Part shown: positions 1 to 8,215 of the stretch, piece by piece
Numbering within the stretch: position 1 is the stretch's first letter
Layout: each line of letters begins with the position of its first letter
Virus record (IMG/VR): IMGVR_UViG_3300037189_012690
Location: 1 to 64,000 of that record
DNA from: a virus
Direction: 5' to 3' (one strand)
DNA: 64,000 nucleotides
Position numbers and translations under genes: made by a program
The notes under the pieces: model-generated
Told to the model about the DNA's origin: nothing
The model's database searches: none
What the model saw: the letters and a program-made list of their open reading frames with translations, nothing else

Positions 1-98
1 GGTCTAGTTGCTAAATGTATCCAAGGTAGTGCGCAGAATGTTGGAGTACCGGTTCTATCTTCAATGAGTTTTATAAATGTTTTGATTCTATCTGACAT
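1..98 (-). CDS. Radical-SAM/twitch-type protein, N-terminal fragment
   Basis: This reading frame starts with ATG at 98-96 and runs off the left edge, so only about 32 residues are visible. The stretch FCALPWIHLAT resembles the opening of phage and bacterial proteins with a twitch or SPASM radical-SAM domain, which commonly begin FCALPW-h-H. No iron-sulphur cysteine motif is inside the window. It is divergent from the oxygenase-like gene at 114 and belongs to the radical-SAM-rich block that follows. The family assignment rests on one short motif. Confidence 0.55.
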   Translation of the reverse strand, partial: MSDRIKTFIKLIEDRTGTPTFCALPWIHLATR

Positions 99-107
99 AA
101 TAAATAC
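99..107 (+). promoter_or_regulatory. T4-type late promoter
   Basis: AATAAATAC lies 6 bases before the ATG at 114. It matches the T4 late element TATAAATA at 7 of 8 positions. No Shine-Dalgarno sequence separates it from the start codon. Confidence 0.6.
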
Positions 108-113
108 TTATCT

Positions 114-605
114 ATGAAATATCTAGGAAATTATAAAAATTGGGTAAAGCAAGAATTACTTGATGCAGTAATGAACAGTGAAGGTCAAGTTCGTCCTGGG
201 AAAGAAGAAAGCGAAAAGGCAAGAGCGCAAGGCAAAGACTATCAAGGTCTTGATGTAGCCGGCGCAAGATGGAGATTTTATTACGAAGAAATTGGAATCA
301 ATGATATTGAATTGCCAATACCGTATACAGGAAACATAGATTGGTGGTTCGTTCGTCTTGATCCTGCATGTTTATTTCCAATGCACGTAGATACATTTAA
401 AGATAACGGCTGTAATGTTAGGCGACTTTGGATTCCTTATCAAGACTACATTACAGGTCATATATTTGTTTACAAAGATAAACTTATCTCTGATTATCAA
501 GCCGGTGATATATTTGAATTTGATGATCCAACTGCATTACATGGTAGTGCTAATCTAACATTCATACCTAAAGTAAGTCTACAACTAACAATCTACGATG
601 TTTAA
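114..605 (+). CDS. 2OG-Fe(II) oxygenase-like (Asp/Asn hydroxylase fold) protein
   Basis: The 163-aa protein carries an H-x-D pair (FPMHVDTF, H91/D93) and a distal histidine in ALHGSAN (H143). This is the facial triad of cupin-fold 2-oxoglutarate/iron dioxygenases, close in style to aspartyl/asparaginyl beta-hydroxylases. Such enzymes hydroxylate peptide or small-molecule substrates; the substrate here is unknown. The ATG sits just after a late promoter, and the 3' end overlaps the next gene by 8 bp. A similar triad occurs in the convergent gene at 2055-2837, so two oxygenases flank a radical-SAM enzyme. Confidence 0.6.
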   Translation: MKYLGNYKNWVKQELLDAVMNSEGQVRPGKEESEKARAQGKDYQGLDVAGARWRFYYEEIGINDIELPIPYTGNIDWWFVRLDPACLFPMHVDTFKDNGCNVRRLWIPYQDYITGHIFVYKDKLISDYQAGDIFEFDDPTALHGSANLTFIPKVSLQLTIYDV

Positions 606-2061
606 ATCTATAATTTTTAATCTTCAAACAGACATGCCATACCGAAGTCCTGGTGCTCATCGTATTGCTACTATAATGAGAAAAAATGATTGGGATGTTG
701 AAGTAATAGATTGGGCTAACTATTTTTCATTAGATGAGTTAAAATTACTTGCTACTCAAAGAATTGATTCTTCTACAAAACTATTAGGATTCAGTTGTAC
801 TTTTGGACTGTATCCTCCAGAAATTGATTCATTTATTTCTTGGGTTAAAATTAATTACCCACAAGTTAAAATGGTTATAGGCGGTCAATATATTCCAGAT
901 ACTATTTCTAAAGACATTGATTATTATATAACAGGATTTGGAGAAAATGCTATTTTAGCCTTGTTGAAAAATCTTGTAGGCAATGGCCCATCGGTAAGAT
1001 TTAAAATTATGTATGATAAAAAAGTTATTGACGGTAATTCTTTTTATCCTAGCGCACCTTTAAAAGACTTAGATATAGTTTATGAAAAAAGAGATTATAT
1101 AGAATCTAACGAATGGTTAGGCATAGAGCTTGGACGCGGATGCAAGTTTGAATGTCCATACTGTAATTTTCCTATACTTGGAGTAAAGGGCGATTATACA
1201 CGAGATGCTGATAATTATACTACGCAACTACAAAGAACATATGATGATTACGGTGTAACAAAATATCTAATTGGTGATGAAACTATAAATGAAAGTACAG
1301 AGAAACTAATAAAATTTGCAGATGCTACTGAACAGTTAAGTTTCAATCCTTATTTCTCAGGCTTTATTAGAGCAGATTTATTAGTACTACGAAAACAGGA
1401 TAGAGAGCATATGGCTCGCATGGGTTTACTTGGTCACTTCTATGGTATAGAAACTATGAACACCCCTACAGCTAAATTTATAGGAAAAGGAATCAAAAAG
1501 GAAAGACTTCAGCAAGGTCTATTAGACGTTATTAGTTATTTTAAATCTGAAAGTTTACCCTATCGTGCAACTATAGCTTTAGTAATTGGCTTGCCCGGTG
1601 AAACAGTTGACACTCAACAGGATACATTTGATTGGATTGATAATTACTGGATTAAGAATCATCAAAGTGTAAAAAGTTTTGGTCTTGAAATTCCATCTGT
1701 GGATAGTAAATCACTTAAGCCGAGTAAGATTTCTTTGGATCTTCAAAAGTATGGCTATAGATTAAACACTGAAGAAGAATACGATGATTCATATAATATA
1801 TTTAAACACAATCATGTTATAAATTGGCAGAACGATCATTTTACTCATGCCACAGCAAAGAAAATGGCATATGATTTTAATGATTCTACTATCAATACCA
1901 ATCCTGTAAACAATTTTACTATGGCTCATTTCTTTGAGCAGCCAAAGTCTTTAATAAATGATAATGTATTAGAAGAAATAATTAACAACGAGACAAGTAC
2001 ATATTATTTTGCAAAGCAGGCACATATTGAAAAATATAAACGTAAAAAACTTAATCAATAA
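598..2061 (+). CDS. B12-binding-type radical SAM protein
   Basis: The 487-aa protein has the radical-SAM 4Fe-4S motif C-x3-C-x2-C in GRGCKFECPYCNFP (C182, C186, C189). About 170 residues precede it and resemble a cobalamin-binding Rossmann domain (VIGGQY, ITGFGENA). The expected S-adenosylmethionine-cleaving barrel follows, including LIGDE and LVIGLPGET. B12-type radical-SAM enzymes often methylate or rearrange unactivated carbons; the substrate is unknown. It overlaps the upstream oxygenase-like gene by 8 bp and converges on the next gene with a 7-bp overlap. Confidence 0.85.
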   Translation: MFKSIIFNLQTDMPYRSPGAHRIATIMRKNDWDVEVIDWANYFSLDELKLLATQRIDSSTKLLGFSCTFGLYPPEIDSFISWVKINYPQVKMVIGGQYIPDTISKDIDYYITGFGENAILALLKNLVGNGPSVRFKIMYDKKVIDGNSFYPSAPLKDLDIVYEKRDYIESNEWLGIELGRGCKFECPYCNFPILGVKGDYTRDADNYTTQLQRTYDDYGVTKYLIGDETINESTEKLIKFADATEQLSFNPYFSGFIRADLLVLRKQDREHMARMGLLGHFYGIETMNTPTAKFIGKGIKKERLQQGLLDVISYFKSESLPYRATIALVIGLPGETVDTQQDTFDWIDNYWIKNHQSVKSFGLEIPSVDSKSLKPSKISLDLQKYGYRLNTEEEYDDSYNIFKHNHVINWQNDHFTHATAKKMAYDFNDSTINTNPVNNFTMAHFFEQPKSLINDNVLEEIINNETSTYYFAKQAHIEKYKRKKLNQ

Positions 2062-2837
2062 AAATCTAAATTATTGATTCCCATCTTTTCACGAAATTCA
2101 TCAGTAAATATACCATCAACACGTATGCTATAGGTTTGTTTATTAGTGCGTCCACCTGCATGCCAGTCCTGATCGTTAAAAAATGTAGCATGACTATCTG
2201 TTAGTATCTTACTATCAGCATCACGATCCCAAATATAAAAAGGTTTATCTAAGTTAGTACGTAAATGTATAAACTCATGTCTATGATTAAAGTAATCGTT
2301 TTCTTCAGGATAAATTAAATCTCTGTGTAATGGCATATAACAATCATGCTCTGCTTTAAAAATTATGATTCTACCTAAGTGTTTGAATACACCTGTGGTA
2401 ATCAAATTTTCTAACCATAGTTTAAGTTCAGGGAAATACTTTGCATCAGGAGTCCATGCTTTTTCTTCAAATCTACTTTCCCAACCACCTTCTTCGGTCT
2501 TTAAAAATACAAATTGATATGCATCATATGCACCTAGTGCTAGTTTAAGAAACAGCATAAATTTATCACGATTTTGATATTCACCTATTTCTCTACCCAA
2601 AATTCTAATTTCATGATCCTCGGGTAAATTATGATATTCTTCTAATGCTTGAAACAATGGCTTAAAGGTTAACTCATATGCGTTATTAAACCCACCGGGC
2701 TGAACCATATTGCCTTCTTTTTTGTAATCAGAATCTAGTATCCCCTTGCAGATTTTATAGTGTAGCTTTTTAAATCCGTCAATGTCTATTAGATTATCTA
2801 AATTAATAAAAGGTTTTCCACCTATGCCACGAATCAT
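2055..2837 (-). CDS. 2OG-Fe(II) oxygenase-like protein
   Basis: The start at 2837 (MIRGIGGKPF) is chosen because AGGAG lies 7 bases upstream and a late-type ATAAATA just beyond; a longer in-frame start at 2906 lacks this. The 260-aa product has an H-x-D pair (PLHRDL, H171/D173) and a distal histidine in DWHAGG (H226), the metal triad of cupin-type 2OG dioxygenases. Substrate unknown. It shares a divergent promoter region with the gene at 2885. Confidence 0.6.
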   Translation of the reverse strand: MIRGIGGKPFINLDNLIDIDGFKKLHYKICKGILDSDYKKEGNMVQPGGFNNAYELTFKPLFQALEEYHNLPEDHEIRILGREIGEYQNRDKFMLFLKLALGAYDAYQFVFLKTEEGGWESRFEEKAWTPDAKYFPELKLWLENLITTGVFKHLGRIIIFKAEHDCYMPLHRDLIYPEENDYFNHRHEFIHLRTNLDKPFYIWDRDADSKILTDSHATFFNDQDWHAGGRTNKQTYSIRVDGIFTDEFREKMGINNLDFY

Positions 2838-2853
2838 TTTATTCTCCTGTTGG

Positions 2854-2868
2854 TATTTATTATAAATA
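2854..2868. promoter_or_regulatory. Back-to-back late promoters
   Basis: TATAAATA at 2861-2868 faces right, with CAGGAG and an ATG at 2885 downstream. TATTTAT at 2854-2860 reads ATAAATA on the minus strand and faces the gene starting at 2837, also with AGGAG. The two 7-8 base elements abut and serve divergent genes. Confidence 0.75.
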
Positions 2869-2884
2869 TTCAGGAGACAAATAT

Positions 2885-3577
2885 ATGATAACTGATAATT
2901 GGACATTTCTTTATAATTTAGAAGGACAAGAATGGGTACGTTCTAACTTAGTATACACTCCTTACGTAAGCCCGGATAAGAAAACATTATGCATGAGTTT
3001 TAACAGAGATGTTAATTACCACAGATGGCCAGAAGAAAACAAACTTTGGACAAACGAACTTCTTACTGATAGATTTTCACGTGAAGTAACTTTTCATGAG
3101 ATTGCACGTAAAGCAAGTATACCCACATTAAAAATACAAGACATTAATGTTTTCAAAAGAGAAATATACATTGATTGGCATGGTGATGATTTTTTAATGC
3201 AAGGGATTAACAATGGTGGATACGATAAAGTATTACCGAACTGGCAAGCACAGTGGTTAGATAGAATCACTGAAATGAAGAAAGCAGGCATTTATAAATT
3301 TAGTTTACATCCGAACAGTTGGGTAGCTATAGACGGAGTGCTTACTCCATATAATTGGTTCTTTTCTTTTAATAAAACTGATCCTAAAATTAAAATACGT
3401 GATTTGCTAATACAAATAAGCATAGACCGTCAGGATAAGTTGCAATTAATGTTGGATCATTATAAAATGGATTTAGATACACCATACGATATACCAACAT
3501 TACAACTAATATGTTTTAATAGCTTTAGAAGTAACTATCCTGAATCATTGATAGATCAGGCTATTAAAATAAATTAA
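2885..3577 (+). CDS. Conserved phage protein, possibly kinase/phosphotransferase-like
   Basis: 230 aa. I do not recognise the family firmly. The segment FSLHPNSWVAIDGVLTPYNW resembles a degenerate catalytic loop of kinase or aminoglycoside-phosphotransferase folds (H-x-N, then a D/Y-N-W element), and the N-terminal half is beta-rich. A strong late promoter and CAGGAG precede the ATG. It sits between the oxygenase and radical-SAM genes and is followed 8 bp later by the radical-SAM gene, suggesting co-transcription. Confidence 0.6.
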   Translation: MITDNWTFLYNLEGQEWVRSNLVYTPYVSPDKKTLCMSFNRDVNYHRWPEENKLWTNELLTDRFSREVTFHEIARKASIPTLKIQDINVFKREIYIDWHGDDFLMQGINNGGYDKVLPNWQAQWLDRITEMKKAGIYKFSLHPNSWVAIDGVLTPYNWFFSFNKTDPKIKIRDLLIQISIDRQDKLQLMLDHYKMDLDTPYDIPTLQLICFNSFRSNYPESLIDQAIKIN

Positions 3578-3585
3578 ATAACTAC

Positions 3586-4644
3586 ATGAATTTCTACGAT
3601 AACATAATAAACTTAGATATAGAGAACAGCAGTATATGTAATGCTGCATGTCCACAATGCTTACGTGAAACATATCCGGGTGACTATAGTTGGTTCAAGC
3701 AAACACACTTGACAACAGAGTTCTTTGACCGTATACCCGATCATGTATATGCAAATATAAAAAAGATATTATTCAGTGGCACAATGGGAGATCCGTGCGC
3801 TGCCCCAAACTTTATTGAGGTAGTAAAGAAGGCTAGAGAGAAAGCTCCTAATGCTATGATTAAGATTAGCACTAATGGTGGCATGAAGAACCCTATATTT
3901 TGGACTATGTTAGTAGAAGCATTAGGTCCCAATCATGAGGTTAACTTTGCTATAGATGGGTTATCGAATACTAATCATATCTATCGTATGAATGTAAACT
4001 ATCAGAAGGTAATGGTTAACAGTATAGCATTCATTAATGCAGGTGGTATTGCTAATTGGCAGTTCATTGTATTCAAACATAATCAACATCAAGTAGATGA
4101 AGCAAAAGAACTTAGCAAAGACTTAGGCTTTAAAAACTTTATCATTATATCTAGTCATAGATTCGCATTAGATAATATTTTAGGTCGTAGACCTGTTGGT
4201 ACAGATGGAGTTATAATTGAGCCACCAACTGATGAGAAATATGTACACAGTGTGGTCATGCAACCATTAAAGAAATTAGATGTACAGCAATGGTTAGATA
4301 GTAGTGAGAATAGTAATATAGATTGCTATGCTAAGAAAGACCGTAGTGTATATATTGACAGTCAGGGTAATGTATTTCCTTGTTGTTTCTTAGGTGCTAG
4401 TTTATATAGCAGAGTAACATTAACTGTACCCGATGGTTGGGATCATCTTTGGGATACTGAAGGTAAAAGTAAAGTTAATCTATATGAAACTGAGTGGCAT
4501 AACATCATAGACAATGTATTTTATAACAAGATACAAGAGAGTTGGGATGGGCGTAAATATAGTGAGGGTCGCTTAGCAGCATGTGCAGGCAATTGCGGGA
4601 ACTTTACGGGTAGAATAAACAATCCTACTGTTTGGGACAATTAG
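3586..4644 (+). CDS. Radical SAM/SPASM-type protein
   Basis: 352 aa. The radical-SAM motif is near the N terminus (SICNAACPQCLR; C18, C22, C25). A C-terminal cysteine-rich part (YIDSQGNVFPCC, then CAGNCG) looks like a SPASM or twitch auxiliary-cluster domain. SPASM enzymes often modify peptides or proteins, although many act on small molecules. Its stop overlaps the convergent methyltransferase stop by 4 bp. Substrate unknown. Confidence 0.85.
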   Translation: MNFYDNIINLDIENSSICNAACPQCLRETYPGDYSWFKQTHLTTEFFDRIPDHVYANIKKILFSGTMGDPCAAPNFIEVVKKAREKAPNAMIKISTNGGMKNPIFWTMLVEALGPNHEVNFAIDGLSNTNHIYRMNVNYQKVMVNSIAFINAGGIANWQFIVFKHNQHQVDEAKELSKDLGFKNFIIISSHRFALDNILGRRPVGTDGVIIEPPTDEKYVHSVVMQPLKKLDVQQWLDSSENSNIDCYAKKDRSVYIDSQGNVFPCCFLGASLYSRVTLTVPDGWDHLWDTEGKSKVNLYETEWHNIIDNVFYNKIQESWDGRKYSEGRLAACAGNCGNFTGRINNPTVWDN

Positions 4645-5234
4645 TATTTGTTTCCAATAATCATATAACGAGTATATAGTGGCAATTCAAACTCGCCACT
4701 ATACTCTACATCAATGTCACTCTGACTTACAAATTCTTCTAAACTGTCAACCACTCTAACGTGTTCATCAATCTTATAATCATTACTTTGTAACACTATA
4801 AGACTGTTCTGAGGTATGCCGCTTAGCCACATATCATATTCATCCTGTGATATATGTTCACAACTTGTATTGATAATGACATCCGCATCACTACGTATAT
4901 TACACATATCTGCGGTTACTGCACGAAAACGTCCTGCTATTTCTTCTAACTTATTCATTGTGCGACAAATTTCTTCACATGAAGGATCAATGTCTACACT
5001 ACGAATATTCTTTACAGGCATATTGCTTTGGAATATCATACTTGCTAATACTCCGTTCCAACCACCGTGTATATCAAAACTCATAGGCTCAACTATGAAT
5101 GGAGTTAGTTCTTCTATTAGCCAACGCTTACTACGTAATTGACCCTTCCAAAATGATTCTAATGTGCGCTTAGGGTCACTGCTATTACGTATAGCATCCA
5201 TCCAAAACATTACATGGTCTAAGTCAATTTGCAT
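4641..5234 (-). CDS. Class I SAM-dependent methyltransferase-like protein
   Basis: 197 aa. MSFDIHGGWNGVLASM resembles motif I of class I methyltransferases, SVDIDPSC is the acidic motif II that binds the SAM ribose, and INTSCEHI lies at motif IV. The first glycine-rich loop is less canonical than usual. The start overlaps the end of the upstream radical-SAM gene by 16 bp, so both are probably translated from one message. Substrate unknown. Confidence 0.65.
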   Translation of the reverse strand: MQIDLDHVMFWMDAIRNSSDPKRTLESFWKGQLRSKRWLIEELTPFIVEPMSFDIHGGWNGVLASMIFQSNMPVKNIRSVDIDPSCEEICRTMNKLEEIAGRFRAVTADMCNIRSDADVIINTSCEHISQDEYDMWLSGIPQNSLIVLQSNDYKIDEHVRVVDSLEEFVSQSDIDVEYSGEFELPLYTRYMIIGNKY

Positions 5235-6199
5235 TTTGGTATCTTACTGTCTGCACTACTCACGCAACTAGGAGTCACACAAACTTTTGGTTCACTGAAT
5301 AAGGTAAAGCCATTATCTAATGTGCCTAATATTTCATCACGACAACTATAGCCACGCTTAACCTCATTACTACGTATTATAACACTTTGATATCCTGAAT
5401 TACAACTCCATCCTTCAAACTTATTAAACCCAAACGCATTGAATCTTTCTGCTTGATCCAATTCATATTCAGTATCGTTTTCATATAATTTGATTTGATA
5501 GAACTGTGTCTTTTTATGTTGCTGTGGAAAACCGTTACGCATAAGTGTAATCATTTCATCATTGTAGCCGCTTACTATCTCTGTGGCAGTATCATTACTT
5601 TGTGGCTTTAATGTTACATTTATTCCTTTATCACTAAATCGTTTGCAACGGGCATATAGTTCATCAAACTGATCAGGTACCATTACTTGATTGATAGTAA
5701 CATGTACATTTTCGCCCATTAAGAATAAACACTTGTCAGTGAATTCACTTTCGTTTGCAAACTCACTATGAAAACTTGCAGTGATTGACTTACGTTGAAT
5801 CAACTCAGTTGCCATTCCCCAATTCATCCACCACTTCTTACTAGGGCTTAAATTAGTAGTCAGGTGTATGCTTTGATAGGGAGTAACATTATCATCTAGG
5901 TGTCTGATTAATTCTAGTAGATGTTTATATGCAGTTGGCTCACCACCACTAAAAGACCAATGAAAGTCTCTGAATCCATTTGCTTTGGCTTGACGTTTTA
6001 TTTCGTCTATAGATTTTTTATATGTATCTAGTGATTGATAGTCTGGTGTACTGGAGTTAGCATAGGGCCAACAATATGAGCATTTATAATTACAGAATCT
6101 TCCTAGTATCCAACTAATAGAAAAAAGAGGATATTGCAACATTGTCTGTTGCCCAAATTTTGTTATTCTATCAAATGGTATCTTATCAAATTCGTTCAT
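5219..6199 (-). CDS. Radical SAM protein
   Basis: 326 aa with the cluster motif GRFCNYKCSYCWP (C36, C40, C43), followed by the typical FSGGEPT segment that helps bind SAM. Cysteines near the C terminus (CNSGY, GYSCRDE, CVTPSC) suggest an additional iron-sulphur cluster. It is translationally coupled to the methyltransferase downstream and overlaps the glycosyltransferase-like gene upstream by 14 bp, giving a three-gene minus-strand operon. Confidence 0.85.
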   Translation of the reverse strand: MNEFDKIPFDRITKFGQQTMLQYPLFSISWILGRFCNYKCSYCWPYANSSTPDYQSLDTYKKSIDEIKRQAKANGFRDFHWSFSGGEPTAYKHLLELIRHLDDNVTPYQSIHLTTNLSPSKKWWMNWGMATELIQRKSITASFHSEFANESEFTDKCLFLMGENVHVTINQVMVPDQFDELYARCKRFSDKGINVTLKPQSNDTATEIVSGYNDEMITLMRNGFPQQHKKTQFYQIKLYENDTEYELDQAERFNAFGFNKFEGWSCNSGYQSVIIRSNEVKRGYSCRDEILGTLDNGFTLFSEPKVCVTPSCVSSADSKIPKCKLT

Positions 6200-7124
6200 T
6201 AAATTTATTTATAGCATCTTGTCTATCGCCACCCATAAAAAGTTCTGGACTTCTTATAGGTGCTTTGTAATTCTGTTTAAAATTTATACTTTCTTCTATA
6301 CTTAGCACTGGGCCTATATCTAATAATTCACCTAATCTATTGCATTCATATTCAAGATTATTATGTGCTATCCCGTAATATTTGCTGAACATCTGATTCA
6401 ATTTATCAAAGTCATTCAATATAGTTACATCAAAATCACGTTTCAACATGAATCGTCCTAGTCTAGCACCATATATAGTCCACAGCCCAAACTCTACGTC
6501 ACTGCCTACGTGCAACCAGTTGTACAGTCTATTATCAGTTCGCCAATCATCTTTGACTAAACTAAGTTTTACTCCATCTCTGAATCCTGCTCTAAATGCT
6601 TGTTTAGCAGAACCGTTTATGATAGTGTGACTGCCTATTGCGTTGAGTTCTAGGTAATTGGATAAGTCAAAATCAATACTCGACCCTACTTCATGTGTAC
6701 GCATTTCTTTAATCAATTTGACAGGCCAGCATTTAACTCCACCGTTGCCATAGCTAGTATGATTAATTACGTTGACGCTACTCCAACTGAATACTTTATC
6801 AGTCCAATCATAATCTGTTTTGGTATAAACGTTACGACCAAATATATTGGGCAATACATGATTGTCTCCGTCTACAATTATAACACGTTCAGTCTTAACT
6901 AACTCAGCACATGCTTTATGTGCGGCATCACTGCCTTTGACTCCATGTACTCTCATTGCTTTGGGTTTTATTGAAAGAAGGTGCTGATAGTTTATGTCAG
7001 CGTTTGGTTCATCATAGCTTAAGAATACTATATCGTAACTATTTGGGTTGAAAACTATTCCTGAGGGCATAGTTCTATTTACAAATAGATTGACATCACC
7101 TATTAATTCTATTGAAAAATACAA
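6186..7124 (-). CDS. Glycosyltransferase-like protein (GT-A type)
   Basis: About 312 aa. YDIVFLSYDEPN and ERVIIVDGDNHVLPN are characteristic of GT-A glycosyltransferase folds, with DGD acting as the metal-binding DxD. The start is uncertain: the frame opens with TTG at 7124, and the first ATG is at 7070, but residues before it look native. A TAAATATAG late-like element lies about 20 bases upstream of the TTG. First gene of the operon with the radical-SAM and methyltransferase genes. Confidence 0.6.
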   Translation of the reverse strand: MYFSIELIGDVNLFVNRTMPSGIVFNPNSYDIVFLSYDEPNADINYQHLLSIKPKAMRVHGVKGSDAAHKACAELVKTERVIIVDGDNHVLPNIFGRNVYTKTDYDWTDKVFSWSSVNVINHTSYGNGGVKCWPVKLIKEMRTHEVGSSIDFDLSNYLELNAIGSHTIINGSAKQAFRAGFRDGVKLSLVKDDWRTDNRLYNWLHVGSDVEFGLWTIYGARLGRFMLKRDFDVTILNDFDKLNQMFSKYYGIAHNNLEYECNRLGELLDIGPVLSIEESINFKQNYKAPIRSPELFMGGDRQDAINKFNERI

Positions 7125-7147
7125 TCAAAAAATAGCCAAAACCTATA

Positions 7148-7177
7148 TTTACAACGGTGCTAATAGGCATATATAAT
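7148..7177 (+). promoter_or_regulatory. Sigma70-type promoter for rubrerythrin operon
   Basis: TTTACA (7148-7153) and TATAAT (7172-7177) with an 18-bp spacer, 25 bases before the rubrerythrin ATG. Confidence 0.7.
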
Positions 7178-7201
7178 ATACACACATTGAAAGGAAACAC
7201 T

Positions 7202-7669
7202 ATGCCATTTGAAAAGGTATCAGACACATTAAAAAATCTTGAGGCTGCATTAGCAGGTGAAAGTCAAGCACATATCAAGTATCGCTATTTTGCAAAGATT
7301 GCACGTGAAGAAGGGTTTGAGGATGTTGCTAAACACTTTGAACACACTGCAGACCAAGAGTTATTACATGCTTGGGGACATTTGGAATTACTAGTAGGTA
7401 AGCCAACAACTAAACAATGTTTAGAAATGGCTATTGAGGGTGAGACACATGAGTTTACTGTCATGTATCCGGGCTTTGAAGCACAGGCCAAAGCTGAAGG
7501 TGATCGCACTGCACTTAACGAGTTTAGAAATCAGATTGTTGAAAGTTCGGAACATGCAGAACAGTTCAAGGAAGTATTAGTTAAAGCACAAAAACGATTT
7601 GCTGCACTAGCAAAAGTAGAAAAGCGTCATGCAAGTGCATATCAAACAATGTTACAGGAGGTTCAATAA
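7202..7669 (+). CDS. Rubrerythrin
   Basis: The 155-aa protein has a ferritin-like di-iron four-helix bundle: AGESQAHIKYRYFAK, then ADQELLHAWGH, and later VESSEHAEQF supply the glutamate and ExxH ligands. Rubrerythrins reduce hydrogen peroxide in the cytoplasm. The start at 7202 is chosen for AAGGAA upstream; the longer frame from 7157 is not needed. Unlike classical rubrerythrin it lacks a C-terminal rubredoxin domain. That domain is encoded separately by the next gene, whose ATG overlaps this stop (TAATG). The pair is a split rubrerythrin-rubredoxin system. Confidence 0.9.
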   Translation: MPFEKVSDTLKNLEAALAGESQAHIKYRYFAKIAREEGFEDVAKHFEHTADQELLHAWGHLELLVGKPTTKQCLEMAIEGETHEFTVMYPGFEAQAKAEGDRTALNEFRNQIVESSEHAEQFKEVLVKAQKRFAALAKVEKRHASAYQTMLQEVQ

Positions 7670-7803
7670 TGGGTGAAGTACATATATGCGTAGTATGTGG
7701 TCATGAACATGATCCAGCAACTGAAGGTCTATGGCATGAATTACCGGATGATTTTGTTTGCCCAGAATGCGGTTGCGGCAAGGAAGATTACGAAATATTA
7801 TGA
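7669..7803 (+). CDS. Rubredoxin, 44 aa
   Basis: This short gene encodes a minimal rubredoxin. ICVVCG (C7, C10) and FVCPECG (C31, C34) form the Fe(Cys)4 site, with the family signature LPDDFVCPECG and a following GK. It carries electrons and would be the donor for the adjacent rubrerythrin. The ATG overlaps the rubrerythrin stop codon, and its TGA overlaps the next start (ATGA). It is somewhat shorter than typical 52-54 aa rubredoxins because the first loop is reduced. Confidence 0.9.
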   Translation: MGEVHICVVCGHEHDPATEGLWHELPDDFVCPECGCGKEDYEIL

Positions 7804-8195
7804 TTGATTGCCTAATATTGGGTGATAGTATTGCTTATGGTGTAAGTAACATACGTACAGAGTGTGTTGCTTATGCCAAAAGTGGTATTAGCAGTCTTGT
7901 TTGGAATGACAAATATAATTCAAAGATAGAACCAGCTAAGACTACACTAATTAGTTTAGGTTCCAACGATACTTTTTCTATTAAAACTGAAGTAGAACTA
8001 ATAGCACTACGGTCACGTATTACTGAAGGACGTGTGTTCTGGATCTTACCTGCTATTAAACCTGAACGACAGAAAATAGTAGTCAAAGTAGCAAACTCAT
8101 ATAATGACAGAGTAATCAGAATTCCTGAAGTAAGTACCGACGGAGTCCACCCTACATACAATGGTTATAAGCGTCTCGGAGAGATGACTAAATAG
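7800..8195 (+). CDS. SGNH/GDSL-type hydrolase
   Basis: 131 aa. Block I is CLILGDSIAYG with the nucleophile serine; block III is ISLGSNDT with the oxyanion asparagine; block V is DGVHPTYNGY with the catalytic Asp-x-x-His. SGNH hydrolases cleave esters, for example acyl groups on lipids or polysaccharides. The start overlaps the rubredoxin stop. At 131 aa it is short for the family, so it is a compact catalytic core. No signal peptide is visible. Confidence 0.8.
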   Translation: MIDCLILGDSIAYGVSNIRTECVAYAKSGISSLVWNDKYNSKIEPAKTTLISLGSNDTFSIKTEVELIALRSRITEGRVFWILPAIKPERQKIVVKVANSYNDRVIRIPEVSTDGVHPTYNGYKRLGEMTK

Positions 8196-8207
8196 TATAT
8201 TATTTAG
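8188..8207 (+). promoter_or_regulatory. Late-type promoter inside an inverted repeat
   Basis: CTAAATA (8188-8194) and TATTTAG form a 7-bp inverted repeat around GTATAT, 9 bases before the next ATG at 8216. The rightward CTAAATA matches the late variant, and TTTAGGAG provides the ribosome site. Confidence 0.5.
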
Positions 8208-8215
8208 GAGCTACT

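Noticed and set aside
4816-5142. 108-aa plus-strand ORF opposite the methyltransferase
   Set aside because: Shadow of the methyltransferase gene, with no coupling to neighbours.
5219-6199. Reading the radical-SAM gene as PqqE, partner of the phage pqqA
   Set aside because: The cluster motif context and C-terminal cysteine pattern do not specifically resemble PqqE, and the gene is 5 kb away on the other strand.
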